Assembly: GCA_000467715.1 (NCBI GenBank)
Contig: AJFK01000112.1
Location: forward strand, 151,360 to 215,359
Length of the DNA stretch: 64,000 nucleotides
Direction of reading: 5' to 3'
Origin: Hysterium pulicare CBS 123377
Lineage: Eukaryota > Ascomycota > Dothideomycetes > Hysteriales > Hysteriaceae
The notes below the pieces were generated by a model that made no database searches, was not told where the DNA came from, and was given only the letters and a program-made list of their open reading frames with translations. A program made the translations under genes and the position numbers. This document shows positions 42,525-53,354 of the stretch, in pieces. Each line of letters begins with the position of its first letter. Position 1 is the stretch's first letter.

Positions 42525-44739
42525 ATGTCACTCACTAAGTCAGATCATCGAGCTGATGAGCGGACTCCCCTAATACCCTCATCTGCACAGTCCGGTGTGC
42601 TGTCCAGTAATGAAATAGAGATCGAGGAAGGGACAATCCAAGCCTCAGAGTTAGACGTCGCCGTTGGCCTCGACCCGGGCCACTCGTCGACTCTTAATAA
42701 ATCAAGAAGCTATTCCAGTAGCCATTGGCTAGCCCCAGATGAAGGGCAAACAGTAGTCTCTGGGGTAGACGACACTGACAGCAATGAAAGACAGTATATT
42801 CTTGGTGGGGTTTCAAAGACCAGGTTTCGGTTTATATTTGGAGGTATTTTACTTGGATATTTTGTGAGTCCTGTTTCTCCTAGTGAGATGCTTCCTGGAA
42901 TTCAGGGCTTTTATAGATCATTTGCTTATGAAACCTCCAGGTAGCATTGTTCGACTCTACTATGATGGCTTCTAGCCATCCTGTGATTACCTCGTACTTC
43001 AATGCTTCCAATTCTGCGTCCTGGCTCTCTACTGCATTTCTTCTCACTTCGACTGCGTTGCAACCACTCTTTGGGCGTGTGTCTGACACGATCGGGAGAC
43101 GACCATTGTATCTGTTTGGTTTAACATGCTTGGCTGCTACTACGGTTTGGTGTGCCCTTGCACGAAGCATTGGAAGCTTCATCGCCGCCAGAGCCTTTTG
43201 TGGTCTAGGTGCCGCTGGCGTGTTGGCAATGGGTAAGAGAAAGATACTGCCCCGTACCGGAGTGTGCTAACCTAGATGTGAGGTTCTATCATGACGAACG
43301 ATCTTGTCAGTATTGAAATAAGAGGCACATATCAGGCATACATTAATCTATTCTATGGCCTCGGAGGTGCATGCGGAGCAGCTTTTGGAGGGTTCCTTTG
43401 TGACCTCGTCGGATGGCGCTGGGCCTTCGGCCTCCAGATACCCCTGATTCTCTGCATCCTCGTCACCGCGTTGTTTTCGACTCCTTCATCCCTTGGTCCA
43501 CATCTGGCGAAGCATTCGGACAAAGGTGCCCTGGAATTGATCAAAGGATTTGACTTTGCTGGATCAATTCTCTTGACCGGTTCCGTCGCCTTTCTGATCC
43601 TCGGTCTCAGTACGTAAGGTCCGGGTACAAAGTCTACGTCCCCGTCTTTGTACTTTTCCCTTAGATTTTCACTACTTACATCCCACTCAAGTGGTATCTG
43701 GAGATCAGAACACTATAAGCAGAAGCATTGAACGGGTTCTGGTAGTACCAAAACTCCTTTTTGAAGACCATGCTAATTGTACTCCTACATTTAGACCTCG
43801 GCGGTAATGTTTACCCTTGGGATCATCCACTGGTCATTACCTCTCTTGTCATTGCTTTCATCTCCAGCATCATCCTCGTGCTTGTCGAATCTCATGCGAG
43901 TCGCCCAGTAATGCCCATTACAATGTTAGCAAGCCGCCCCCGAGCAAACGTAGTCTTCAACAATTTCTTTGCCAATATTGGGATCAACACCATCATTTTC
44001 AATGCACCATTATACTTCCAAGCAGTTAAATTGGACTCTCCGACACAATCTGGATTTCGACTTGCGGGGGCGTCAATAGCCCTTACCGTGTGCGGGGTCG
44101 GTTCTGGATTCCTCATGACGGCCACAGGACGGATGAAAGAGCTAATCGTATTCGGATCTCTGTGCATGCTTTTAGGCGGTATATGTCTTTCCGTCATGTG
44201 GGATGACATACCAATTTGGCTTGCTGCAATCTTCGTGGCGCCAGCACCTCTCGGGCAAGGTCTCTCCTTTCCTGCATCCTCTCTTGCAGTACTCGCTACA
44301 AGCACACAAGAAGATCAGGCGGTTATGACCAGTACATTAACTCTCTGGAGAAGCCTGGGTACTGTTATGGGCGTATCTCTCAGTAGTTTGATCCTGCAGA
44401 ACGCTCTCACTGCGTATCTAAATCAAGTTGTGACAGATCCTAGTAAGGATGAGGTATGGAAATCAAGTCCTTTTTCTCATACGTATACTCATGTAAACTA
44501 GGTAATTGCTAAAGTTCGTAAATCGGTTAGAGCAATCCTAGATTTGGATCCAGAGCATCAAGTCCAAGGTTCGCAGCAAGCTCAACAATCGCTTCGATAT
44601 ATCAAACGACTAACACAACAAAGTCATCAGCGCCTACTCGCAAAGCTTAAGAGTCACATTTATTTCGGCTATCGTCATCTTTTTAGCAGCGAATGCATTA
44701 GTGCTTACGATTAAGCTGCCTCACCTTCGCCGCAGATAG
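42525..44739 (+). CDS. MFS transporter, vacuolar basic amino-acid transporter-like
   Basis: Six exons (42525-42863, 42941-43232, 43283-43609, 43795-44453, 44502-44568, 44624-44739) give 599 residues. After a 100-residue acidic cytosolic N-terminus come about 13-14 membrane spans (for example FIFGGILLGYFVALF, FDFAGSILLTGSVAFLILGL, HPLVITSLVIAFISSIILVLV). MFS motif A is GRVSDTIGRRPLYLFG and FFDSTMMASSHPVI is the usual first-helix sequence of the VBA/FNX1 group, which moves lysine, arginine and histidine into vacuoles. Substrate here is inferred from family only. Intron 3 is 185 nt, longer than its neighbours. The last exons restore VISAYSQSLRVTFI and end LPHLRRR. It sits between two nitrogen-related enzymes. 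Confidence 0.88.
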
Positions 44740-45069
44740 CCCAACTCCGCAATTCCTAGCCGGGAACATGGACTTTCTGGCGCTCCACATTTCTGATGGC
44801 AGACCCAGTGCCAATATTTGAGGTCATTGATGGCCATGTTCATTCAGAATATGAAGGCTGAGTTATAGTACCTGCAACGAATGATGGAGGTCGAAGATTC
44901 TCAGGCACGGGGTAGGAGGAAGAAGAGAAATTGCAGCGATCTTCCCCCGGCATTTAGGCAATGTAAGCAATAAGTATTGGTCAACGTTGTTGGCATGAAT
45001 GATAACTCGTCCCCATCGAACTGGAGGTTCCAAAAGGGAATCCTGATATCTGCCTGTGCATTCACTACT
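44740..45069. other. Convergent 3' region, MFS/cyanamide hydratase
   Basis: Nothing recognised. Confidence 0.6.
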
Positions 45070-46179
45070 CTAATCCCACGGCTCCATCAACTTATTCCCC
45101 TCAACACCCTGTGCAAAGCCATCAATAACCGTAGTATGACACCAAGGCTTTAAGCCCACTTCTTCTCGAATGGTCGCGGCGAAGCAGCTGGACCATTTAT
45201 TTCTTGGAAACGCCGATGTGACTGAGTCGATCGTATCCTTGTGGATCAGGTTAGGGTTGATACCCATGTTATCTAATTCGGGTAATTGTCAGCGGAGCGA
45301 ACTTGTTGAAGATTGCGATATCCTTGAGGGCGTAGCCTCAGGCACCATCTCTTCACCGGTCGTCCTCCTGAAGCCTTGCTCGTCAAGATCCTTACCGAAT
45401 GGCTATCTATATTCGGCCCGCTACAGCGCATCGCCGAGAATATTGGGGGGCCGAAATCCAACCAGATCGCAAAACCTTGTGCCTGGCCCCCAACTTCTCG
45501 TATTCGATTTCGTATTTCCCCGCAACGGAGAGTTTCTCAACTACTGAGAGGAACGCAAAACTTACCAAACACTGTCGCCAGCTGGATCAATTGTCCCACG
45601 GTGGTAATGTTTCCCGACTCGCCTAGATCTAATTGGAGCAATTCAGAACGAGCACTACAAGGCGCGGAGGAAACCAAATACCTTGATGCCTAATGATGGC
45701 TTCCGCAACACTTTCGGTTTGCTCTTTGGGTGCGCCGTACTCTTGAAGAAGTGAGAGTGCTAGAAAGCCGCCGTAGAATTCAAAGGACATGCGGGTCGCA
45801 TTGAGGTTGGTCTTCGTGGTGCCGATGTCGTGGAGCAGGCACGTTAGAAAGTAGGTTTCTACACTGGGGGAGAAGTGGGGGAGGTGTTGGCGTATGATGG
45901 CGGAGCCTATTTAGAGAGTCAATGATTGGGACGGAAATAATGAGTTTGAGCGTTATAGAGAGGATTACCATAGTAGAACACCCGCATGGAATGGTTGAAT
46001 GTTTGCTCCGGGAGTTTTTCTTTCGCATACTCATATGTCTTCTTGGCGATTGGAGTGTCCGGAAGCTTGATCTCAGATGTAGATATCTTGGACGGGGAGT
46101 TGGTGTTGAAATCCTGTAGGAATTTGGATTGGGAGCGAGGAACGGCTGTCCAACCATATGTTTCCAGCTCATCTGACAT
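45070..46179 (-). CDS. Cyanamide hydratase, HD-domain family
   Basis: Exons 46179-45969, 45906-45682, 45628-45566 and 45272-45070 give 233 residues, near the 240-250 usual for fungal cyanamide hydratases (yeast DDI2/3, Myrothecium Cah), which convert cyanamide to urea using a metal-bound HD site. The metal ligands can be traced: His in TFNHSMRVFYYG, the His-Asp pair in LLHDIG, an Ile-Arg-His-Gln segment AIIRHQD, and the N-terminal GWTAVPRS lead is a family mark. The last exon has SAFPRNKW and HKDTIDSV. Intron 3, 293 nt, is by far the longest in this gene; both its splice sites (GTAAGT, AATTAG) are good. It may have been enlarged by insertion. Confidence 0.9.
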
Positions 46180-49097
46180 TCCTTTTAGATACTCCTGTTT
46201 TAGGCTAGTTCGAGAGGAGGAACGAAAGGAAGTATGTCAGAAAATGGTAAGAAGTTTAAGTCGAAGGTAGAAAATCTCTCGATGTGATTCACTCGAAGGT
46301 AAAGAGTATTGAGAATGTTGACGATGTCTCAGCTGCTTGAAATGTACGATTGTGTGGATGGTTTTATTAGATGGCAGTCCGTACGGCGATGTAATCATAT
46401 CTGCTCCAGACAATTCACGTTTTCGTCATGGTCTTCTACCCCGCGGATGCACACTTCTATGAGGCAGGGCGTGGATTACGAACCACCGGAGCGTAGTACG
46501 CCCATCCACGTCCCGCATGTACCTGTTGTAAAGCATTACTGAGCATGCACTTTGGCGTTTATAGACTGAAACTGGCATGCCGAAAGCGGTAGCGGTGAGG
46601 TTATTACAGAGGATTATGGTCTGGAACTTTAATTTTGGCCATTGAACCTGAAGTGCAATTGGCCATCTCCGCGGGCTCTATTTTCTCGCTCGGCGTCCGG
46701 CATGTGTTTCAACAATTGAAAGACTGTGAAACAAAATCGGCACCGATGGAATGGTGTTCTGTAAGCCGTGCTATTCTTGTGCATCTGGCGCATTAGCCTA
46801 TGGGCACTTCTGTCTCCCGAGGTCCGTCTCATCCGTCTGAGAATACCCCTTTGGACATTGGACTTCCAGTTTGATTGTTGAAAAGGCATCGTACTTTATT
46901 AATAAGTATGCACCTCCCCATTTCTGATTTTAGACTGGCTGATTTTAGCAGCGCGGAGCAATGAAGACCAAAAAATAGCCACTTTGAAATCAAAACGGCA
47001 AATACTGTAAGAAGGAAGTCGCCGAGATCCTGATGCCAGACAGGGACCGTCAGGCTGTTAGAATTCTTATGGGTGCATTTCTCATACCTCGTTCGTGATG
47101 GGCAGACTCATCTTGAAGCCCTTGCATGGGAGGCTTTCTCGAGCAATAATGGCGGTGACAATGTGTGCGTATGTTACAGGCCTTGGTGTTGATACAGTAA
47201 ATTTCTCAGTTGCTGCTGAATTGCTTGCGATCTTCAGGAACGGGATACGGCAATCGTAAGGAGTGGCCAGCAAGGAATTAGACCAAGCCGGCTTGAGTTG
47301 AAACCTTAGGTATGGTCGCGATTGAAGCCAAACCCACAAATCGGTCTTTCTCCCTCGTCGCAGACTTCGAATTGTCATGTTTGCGTCTTGCTGCTCGGCG
47401 TCAGTGACAGCAAGTCGCATGGAGGGCATTTCCACTGTCCGGCATGGCGCATAATTTGGCCTGGCATCGGCATCCCGTCGATTGTTGAGTATAATATAAC
47501 ACGGCTTGTTAACCATCAATTCTACTCCACAAACCCGATGGCAATACTGGATGCGCCTCACCCTCGTGTAATGCTCAAGTCGAGTACGCCTTGACCATGC
47601 ATGCTCATCTCAGTCCCGTCGGAAGTTCTCCCCTTCCGGGAGGTGGAGCCTATGATAAATTCCTTGGACTCCGACCACAAACCTCGTCCTTGACAGCATG
47701 ACACGCGGCATGTCTCCTGCCGGTTGTTCAGATGTAGTGTACACACAAGAAGTAGCACCAAATCGACCTTGGTGACGGCCGCAAACAGCGGATGGCATGT
47801 TGGGGCCAAGCCCGCTAGCAAGGTAATGATACAAAGACTTTCCATTGTCAGGCGCGCAGGGCTGTTTTGGGGATAAATTACTTCAACGGAACACAATGGG
47901 GTGTGTATATCGCTGGTAACCCAAACCCTTTCGGAACAATACCCACCTACGTGCACAAGCTCTGTATACCTAAGCAGCTTCTGAACTTGCTTGGTGAGGG
48001 CAACTGGCTTTTATGGCCTGCGCTGAAGCCAAATGATCTAGGCAGGTAGACCTCTCACAGCTCCGGTAATAGGGCTAGACACATAGTAGAGCTGTAGCTT
48101 ACTACAAAAGCTGGAGAACTTGCAGAGAATGCTCCATTATTACCTGCACGTCCCTGCTATAAGTTTGCGCCTGGCACACAATGCGCCGTCAAGCGGTTAG
48201 ATACCTAGTCTCCTCCACGGATGCACAAGCTCGCTGCTGCTGGTCTTGCGCCCAATTAGGCTTAGCCTGGGGCTGTGTCGAAACCCAGCACCTCTCTCGA
48301 AAGAGGGTTTGTTGCCCCGATATTTGCTGCCCTGTTCCTGTGAATGGACTGATTATTGTCAATTCTTCGATATCGCTTCGGCTCGGCCAGCCTTGCTCTT
48401 CTCTTGCCTCTAGAATCCACCTCCAAGCTCGAAGCTCGCCACGTCCACTCCTTTGCTATCTTTCTCTGCTTCATCATGTCCATCTAGCGAATCGTCCCCA
48501 AGACCATGGGCTTTCTGCTACACTGCCACACTGAAACCGGCTGTTCTCCGCCATCAACTCTTCTTCGACTGCCCTTGAGCCCGCCGGAAGCCGCGCTTTC
48601 AGCTTGCTTGTGCTGTTGAGGACGCAATCATACCCATTTCGCATACTGGACACCCTTGGATTAAGGTGAGCCTGATCCGCGTTGACCGGCCAAGCAAGAG
48701 GCAATTGTCTGGCTCAAGCCCGTCTTGTGAACGTGGCTGAGTACGATACGTACTTCTCAACACGCTGGTGGCTCTTGGATAGTCTGGACATGTCAGTCCG
48801 CTAATCTTTGGTAGCTACCTTCCATCGAGCAGAGCTCTTTCCACACTTTACTTCTTAGCCCGGACCAACAAATCATACAACTTTCGGCCCTGCTCAGCCT
48901 CGTCCTTCGTACTTTTAGGCCTTCTCCGTCGCCCTCCTTATCATTGTAATATTCGTATGTCGAGCTGCTGTTCATAGCTTAGGTGTGGCGCCTTTCTCAC
49001 CTCATTCTTCCTTCGCATCCATCGCTTTTCCAAGCACAGCCTACCACAATCAGCCTCGCGTTGCGCACTCAGCATCTCACCCGAGGCAACGTCGATA
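46180..49097. other. 2.9-kb gene-poor stretch before PMC1
   Basis: No gene is recognisable on either strand. The last kilobase is pyrimidine-rich with many short upstream ATGs, as expected of a long leader for PMC1; a GGTGAGC at 48665 could be a leader-intron donor. A minus-strand 86-codon ATG frame at 46889-46629 (with CRFCFTVFQLLKHM, only loosely zinc-finger-like) and a minus 159-codon frame at 47561-47082 have no family resemblance. Two CAGCCTC boxes lie within 205 bp of the PMC1 start. Confidence 0.5.
48895..49057 (+). promoter_or_regulatory. Two CAGCCTC boxes upstream of PMC1 (candidate Crz1 sites)
   Basis: CAGCCTC occurs at 48895-48901 and 49051-49057. Its complement GAGGCTG is the core bound by calcineurin-activated Crz1 in yeast, where PMC1 is a target. 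Both may lie in the transcribed leader, and chance is not excluded. Confidence 0.3.
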
Positions 49098-52000
49098 ATG
49101 GCTGAGAATAAAGACCCCGAAGCACGCCAGACGCCCTCGCCGGGTCCTGCTCGAAGGCAACGAGCCCCGACGATCACTATAGACACCTCCGCTGTGAACA
49201 CTAATAATCCTGATATGGGGGGTGCCGTGCCCTTGGGCAATCTCCCTGATAACCGGTTATCATCACAGGGCGGAAATCAAACAGAATCAGTATCACCAAC
49301 GCAAAAGTCGGTGCCAGAATTACGGGCGGCAAGCTCGTTCGAAAGCCGAGAAAGTAGACCCACTTCTCCTCATAACGTTTCCTCCCCAACTTCAGGATGG
49401 GGCAAACCACATAATTTCCTGTCCGTACCGGGAGCAAGGTCAAGGGGAAACTCGCTGGACTCGACCACAGAGGTTGGCGAAGGATCAAGTAACGGCACCA
49501 CATACCTTGACTCTTCGCATGGAGAGACGTTTAGAGGAGATGGTGGGAGTCATGATGTGCTAAATGACGAGGAGGCACTGCGGCCCGATCCTGGCACAGA
49601 AGCTGATTTTCAAGTCGAAGACAATAAGTTCGCATTTTCTCCTGGCCAACTGTCGAAGCTCCTCAATCCTAAGAGTTTAGGGGCATTCCATGCTTTGGGC
49701 GGACTTGCAGGTCTTGAGAAGGGATTGAGGACCAGTAGACATCATGGACTAAGTGTTGATGAACAGGGGGTGGATGGCTATGTGTCATTCGAAGAAGCAA
49801 CCACACAGAAGGCAACAGATTCACCAAAAAAACGTAGCCCAGACAAACCGCTGCAGCGAAGCGATACTGCCGCGACGGTTTCGAAGTCGCAACGAGAATC
49901 CTCCTTTATCGATCGGAAACGGGTCTATAGTGACAATCGATTACCTGAACGCAAAGCCAAGAACATACTTCAGCTCGCCTGGATGGCATACAATGACAAG
50001 GTTCTAATTCTGCTGACCGTAGCTGCCGTTATTTCGTTAGCACTTGGTCTATACCAAACATTTGGCCAGAAGCACGAAAACGGCGAGGCACCTGTGGAAT
50101 GGGTTGAAGGTGTTGCTATAATGGCAGCCATCATCATTGTCGTTGTCGTCGGAGCTATCAACGATTGGCAAAAGGAACGTCAATTTGTGAAATTGAATAA
50201 GAAAAAGGAGGATCGATACATCAAGGTCGTCCGTTCTGGCAAGACAAGAGAAATCTCAGTGTATGATGTTCTAGTCGGAGACGTCATTTTGCTCGAGCCA
50301 GGAGACATGGTACCCGTCGATGGTATATTGATCGAGGGCCACGGCGTCAAATGCGATGAGTCGTCTGCGACTGGTGAATCAGACCTGCTCAAGAAAACGT
50401 CTGGCGAAGACGTCTTTCGCGCCATGGAAAATCACGAAAACGTAAGGAAGCTAGATCCTTTTATACTATCCGGGGCGAAGGTATCGGAGGGTATCGGAAG
50501 GTTCTTGGTCACTGCAACCGGCGTACATTCCACGTACGGGAAGACTATGATGTCCTTACGAGAGGACAACGAAGTCACGCCGCTACAGTCAAAGCTCAAT
50601 GTCCTGGCCGAGTACATTGCCAAGTTAGGCGGCGCTGCAGCCCTGTTGCTCTTTGTGGTCCTCTTCATTGAGTTCCTGGTAAAACTCCGCACCAATCACG
50701 ACACCCCATCACAGAAAGCCCAGGTTTTCCTTAACATCCTAATCGTTGCTATCACTGTGGTCGTTGTGGCTGTTCCTGAGGGTCTCCCTCTTGCTGTTAC
50801 ATTGGCATTAGCTTTCGCGACGACCAGAATGCTTAAGGATAACAATTTGGTTCGTTTGCTTCGCTCCTGCGAGACCATGGGGAATGCTACAACAATCTGC
50901 TCAGACAAGACCGGAACTCTCACCCAGAACAAGATGACGGTTGTCTCGGGCACTGTTGGGACCGCTCTACGTTTTGGAGACCGAAAACTAAAGGCACCTG
51001 GAAATCCTCCACTGGACAATGGCTCGAAAGGCAAACAGCTCGCTGACTCTCCTGTCGACAACTCAGATGATGTGTCTGCATCTGAATTCGTCTCCACTCT
51101 TTCTGACGATGCTAAGTTCTTGCTCGAGCAGTCCATCGCAATTAACTCCACAGCCTTCGAAGGAGAAGAGGACGGCCAAGAGACGTTCATCGGTTCTAAG
51201 ACGGAAACAGCCCTTCTCGGCTTTGCCCGCGACCATCTTGGCATGGGTCCTGTCAGCACCGAACGTTCTAATGCCAACATAGCTCAGTTTGTACCTTTTG
51301 ATTCCAGCAGAAAGTGTATGGCCGCGATTGTCAAACTGGATGATGGCCGATACAGGATGTACGTTAAAGGAGCATCGGAAATACTCCTTACCAAATGTGA
51401 CAGAATCATCTCAGACGCAACTAAAGGGACTTCTGATATTCCTCTCTCCCCGGACAATAGAGATACGCTTGAACGACTCATCTCGACATATGCCTCGCGC
51501 TCTCTTCGTACTATCTCTCTTTTATACCGCGACTTCGAGCAGTGGCCCCCTAAAGACGCCCGCAAGGCCGAGGATGATACATCCCAAGCTAACTTTGACG
51601 ATGTATTCAGAAACATGGTCTTTCTTGGTGTTGTCGGTATTCAAGATCCCTTGCGTGAAGGTGTGAAGGTTGCAGTTCAAGATTGCCAACGGGCGGGTGT
51701 TTTTGTCCGCATGGTGACAGGTGACAATGTGCTCACGGCGAAGGCCATTGCTGAGGACTGTGGCATCCTGGTTCCTGGTGGTCTGGTCATGGAAGGTCCA
51801 ACCTTCCGTAAATTGTCAAAGAAAGATATGGATGCCATTCTCCCGAAATTGTGTGTTCTCGCCCGATCCAGTCCTGAAGATAAGCGAAAACTTGTGAAAC
51901 GATTGAAAGAATTGGGTGAAACAGTCGCAGTCACTGGCGATGGTACAAATGATGCGCCGGCTTTGAAGACCGCTGATGTGGGTTTCTCCATGGGAATTGC

Positions 52001-53354
52001 TGGTACTGAAGTTGCAAAGGAGGCTTCTGCGATTATTCTCATGGACGACAATTTTTCCTCCATTGTCAAGGCTTTGCTCTGGGGCCGTGCCGTCAATGAT
52101 GCCGTGAAGAAATTCCTTCAATTCCAGGTTACGGTCAACATCACTGCGGTGACACTCACGTTCGTCTCCGCGGTTTTTAGCGGCAATCAATCTTCCGTTC
52201 TCACCGCCGTCCAACTTTTATGGGTCAACCTAATCATGGACACATTTGCAGCGTTGGCACTAGCTACGGATCCACCTACCAGAAGTCTGCTCTATCGGAA
52301 GCCTGACCCAAAATCGGCGCCTCTTATTTCACTGACAATGTGGAAAATGATCATCGGACAGTCCATCTACCAACTGGTCGTGACCTTGATCCTTCATTTT
52401 GCTGGAGAGAGGATTCTATCTTATCAGAGTCAACCCGAGAAGGAGCGGATGAACACACTTGTTTTCAACGTGTTCGTATGGATGCAAATCTTCAATCAGC
52501 TCAACAACCGTCGACTGGATAACAATTTCAACATTTTTGAAGGCATTCACCGTAACTACTTCTTCATCGCCATCAATTGTATCATGATCGCTGGACAAAT
52601 CATGATTGTATTTGTTGGAGGCCGTGCTTTCTCTGTCACAAAACTTAATGCTGCGCAATGGGCATACTCAATTGTTTTGGGGGCTCTCTCCCTTCCAGTC
52701 GGAATGATTATTCGTCTGATACCAGACGAAGCTATTCGCCGATGCCTTCCAACCTTCTTAAAGAGGAGGTCAACACCTGAAGTCGTAGTATCTGATGACT
52801 TCCAATGGAATCAAGGACTACTAGAAATCCGCGAAGAACTAGCCTTTATTAAGAAAGTCCGTGGAGGTCGTCTCAGTAATCTCAAATTCAAGATTCAACA
52901 CCCTCAAGAGATATTCACCAAGTCCAGGTCCAGTTATTCACTGCCAGGGACTCCAAACAATGGTCCTGAACAGAATGGCGACCTTACTCCAGGTCCTCCC
53001 ACCCCAGACTCCAGAACGCGCCGACGGGCAAGATCAAGGTCGAACTCTGCCTTTGGTCCCGCCGCCGTCATGGCAGGTATCGTCGCCGGTAGTGTTGCCG
53101 GATGGTCACCGATTGATAGAGGCCATGGCGACAATGATTCCATAAGGTTTTCTCGTCCCCGAAGCAAATCAGATCTTGAGGCCCAGGATGGTATCGATGT
53201 GCATCCAGACACAAAATCAAATGACCCTATTCTCGTCGATGAGCCACAGCAGTACGATGCTCCGCCAAGTCAAAGAAATGAGACTACCCCAGCCTTCAAT
53301 GTTGGGCCCTTTGGTCATGATCCAAGTCTGGATATGAAACCTTCAGGATCATGA
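49098..53354 (+). CDS. PMC1: P-type calcium-transporting ATPase, PMC1 family
   Basis: One long exon gives 1,418 residues. This P2B-type pump loads calcium into the vacuole. After a 290-residue Ser/Pro-rich cytosolic N-terminus come M1 VLILLTVAAVISLALGL, M2 GVAIMAAIIIVVVVGAI, the actuator motif SATGESDLL, M3 and M4 with VPEGLPLAVTLALAF (PEGL calcium site), and the phosphorylation motif CSDKTGTLT with Asp603. KGASEIL marks the nucleotide domain and TGDGTNDAPAL the hinge. M5-M10 follow (NITAVTLTFVSAVFSG, LLWVNLIMDTFAALALATDPP). The C-terminal tail of about 200 residues is Ser/Pro-rich. One calcium site, as in other PMCA-type pumps, is expected from these motifs. Regulation by calcineurin/Crz1 is known for yeast PMC1; candidate CAGCCTC boxes lie upstream. 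Confidence 0.97.
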   Translation: MAENKDPEARQTPSPGPARRQRAPTITIDTSAVNTNNPDMGGAVPLGNLPDNRLSSQGGNQTESVSPTQKSVPELRAASSFESRESRPTSPHNVSSPTSGWGKPHNFLSVPGARSRGNSLDSTTEVGEGSSNGTTYLDSSHGETFRGDGGSHDVLNDEEALRPDPGTEADFQVEDNKFAFSPGQLSKLLNPKSLGAFHALGGLAGLEKGLRTSRHHGLSVDEQGVDGYVSFEEATTQKATDSPKKRSPDKPLQRSDTAATVSKSQRESSFIDRKRVYSDNRLPERKAKNILQLAWMAYNDKVLILLTVAAVISLALGLYQTFGQKHENGEAPVEWVEGVAIMAAIIIVVVVGAINDWQKERQFVKLNKKKEDRYIKVVRSGKTREISVYDVLVGDVILLEPGDMVPVDGILIEGHGVKCDESSATGESDLLKKTSGEDVFRAMENHENVRKLDPFILSGAKVSEGIGRFLVTATGVHSTYGKTMMSLREDNEVTPLQSKLNVLAEYIAKLGGAAALLLFVVLFIEFLVKLRTNHDTPSQKAQVFLNILIVAITVVVVAVPEGLPLAVTLALAFATTRMLKDNNLVRLLRSCETMGNATTICSDKTGTLTQNKMTVVSGTVGTALRFGDRKLKAPGNPPLDNGSKGKQLADSPVDNSDDVSASEFVSTLSDDAKFLLEQSIAINSTAFEGEEDGQETFIGSKTETALLGFARDHLGMGPVSTERSNANIAQFVPFDSSRKCMAAIVKLDDGRYRMYVKGASEILLTKCDRIISDATKGTSDIPLSPDNRDTLERLISTYASRSLRTISLLYRDFEQWPPKDARKAEDDTSQANFDDVFRNMVFLGVVGIQDPLREGVKVAVQDCQRAGVFVRMVTGDNVLTAKAIAEDCGILVPGGLVMEGPTFRKLSKKDMDAILPKLCVLARSSPEDKRKLVKRLKELGETVAVTGDGTNDAPALKTADVGFSMGIAGTEVAKEASAIILMDDNFSSIVKALLWGRAVNDAVKKFLQFQVTVNITAVTLTFVSAVFSGNQSSVLTAVQLLWVNLIMDTFAALALATDPPTRSLLYRKPDPKSAPLISLTMWKMIIGQSIYQLVVTLILHFAGERILSYQSQPEKERMNTLVFNVFVWMQIFNQLNNRRLDNNFNIFEGIHRNYFFIAINCIMIAGQIMIVFVGGRAFSVTKLNAAQWAYSIVLGALSLPVGMIIRLIPDEAIRRCLPTFLKRRSTPEVVVSDDFQWNQGLLEIREELAFIKKVRGGRLSNLKFKIQHPQEIFTKSRSSYSLPGTPNNGPEQNGDLTPGPPTPDSRTRRRARSRSNSAFGPAAVMAGIVAGSVAGWSPIDRGHGDNDSIRFSRPRSKSDLEAQDGIDVHPDTKSNDPILVDEPQQYDAPPSQRNETTPAFNVGPFGHDPSLDMKPSGS

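Noticed and set aside
47082-47561. 159-codon minus-strand frame
   Set aside because: No motif, no family resemblance and no neighbouring exon; probably random open frame.
47610-47956. Minus-strand frame with a hydrophobic N-terminus and several Cys (possible small secreted protein)
   Set aside because: The hydrophobic stretch is not followed by a cleavage-like site, the rest is low quality, and there is no supporting structure.
48181-48534. Cys-rich 117-codon plus-strand frame upstream of PMC1, effector-like at first sight
   Set aside because: No signal peptide, irregular composition of a pyrimidine-rich leader, and it continues into sequence typical of a 5' leader.
50696-51280. 194-codon minus-strand frame
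   Set aside because: Pure antisense shadow of the PMC1 coding region.
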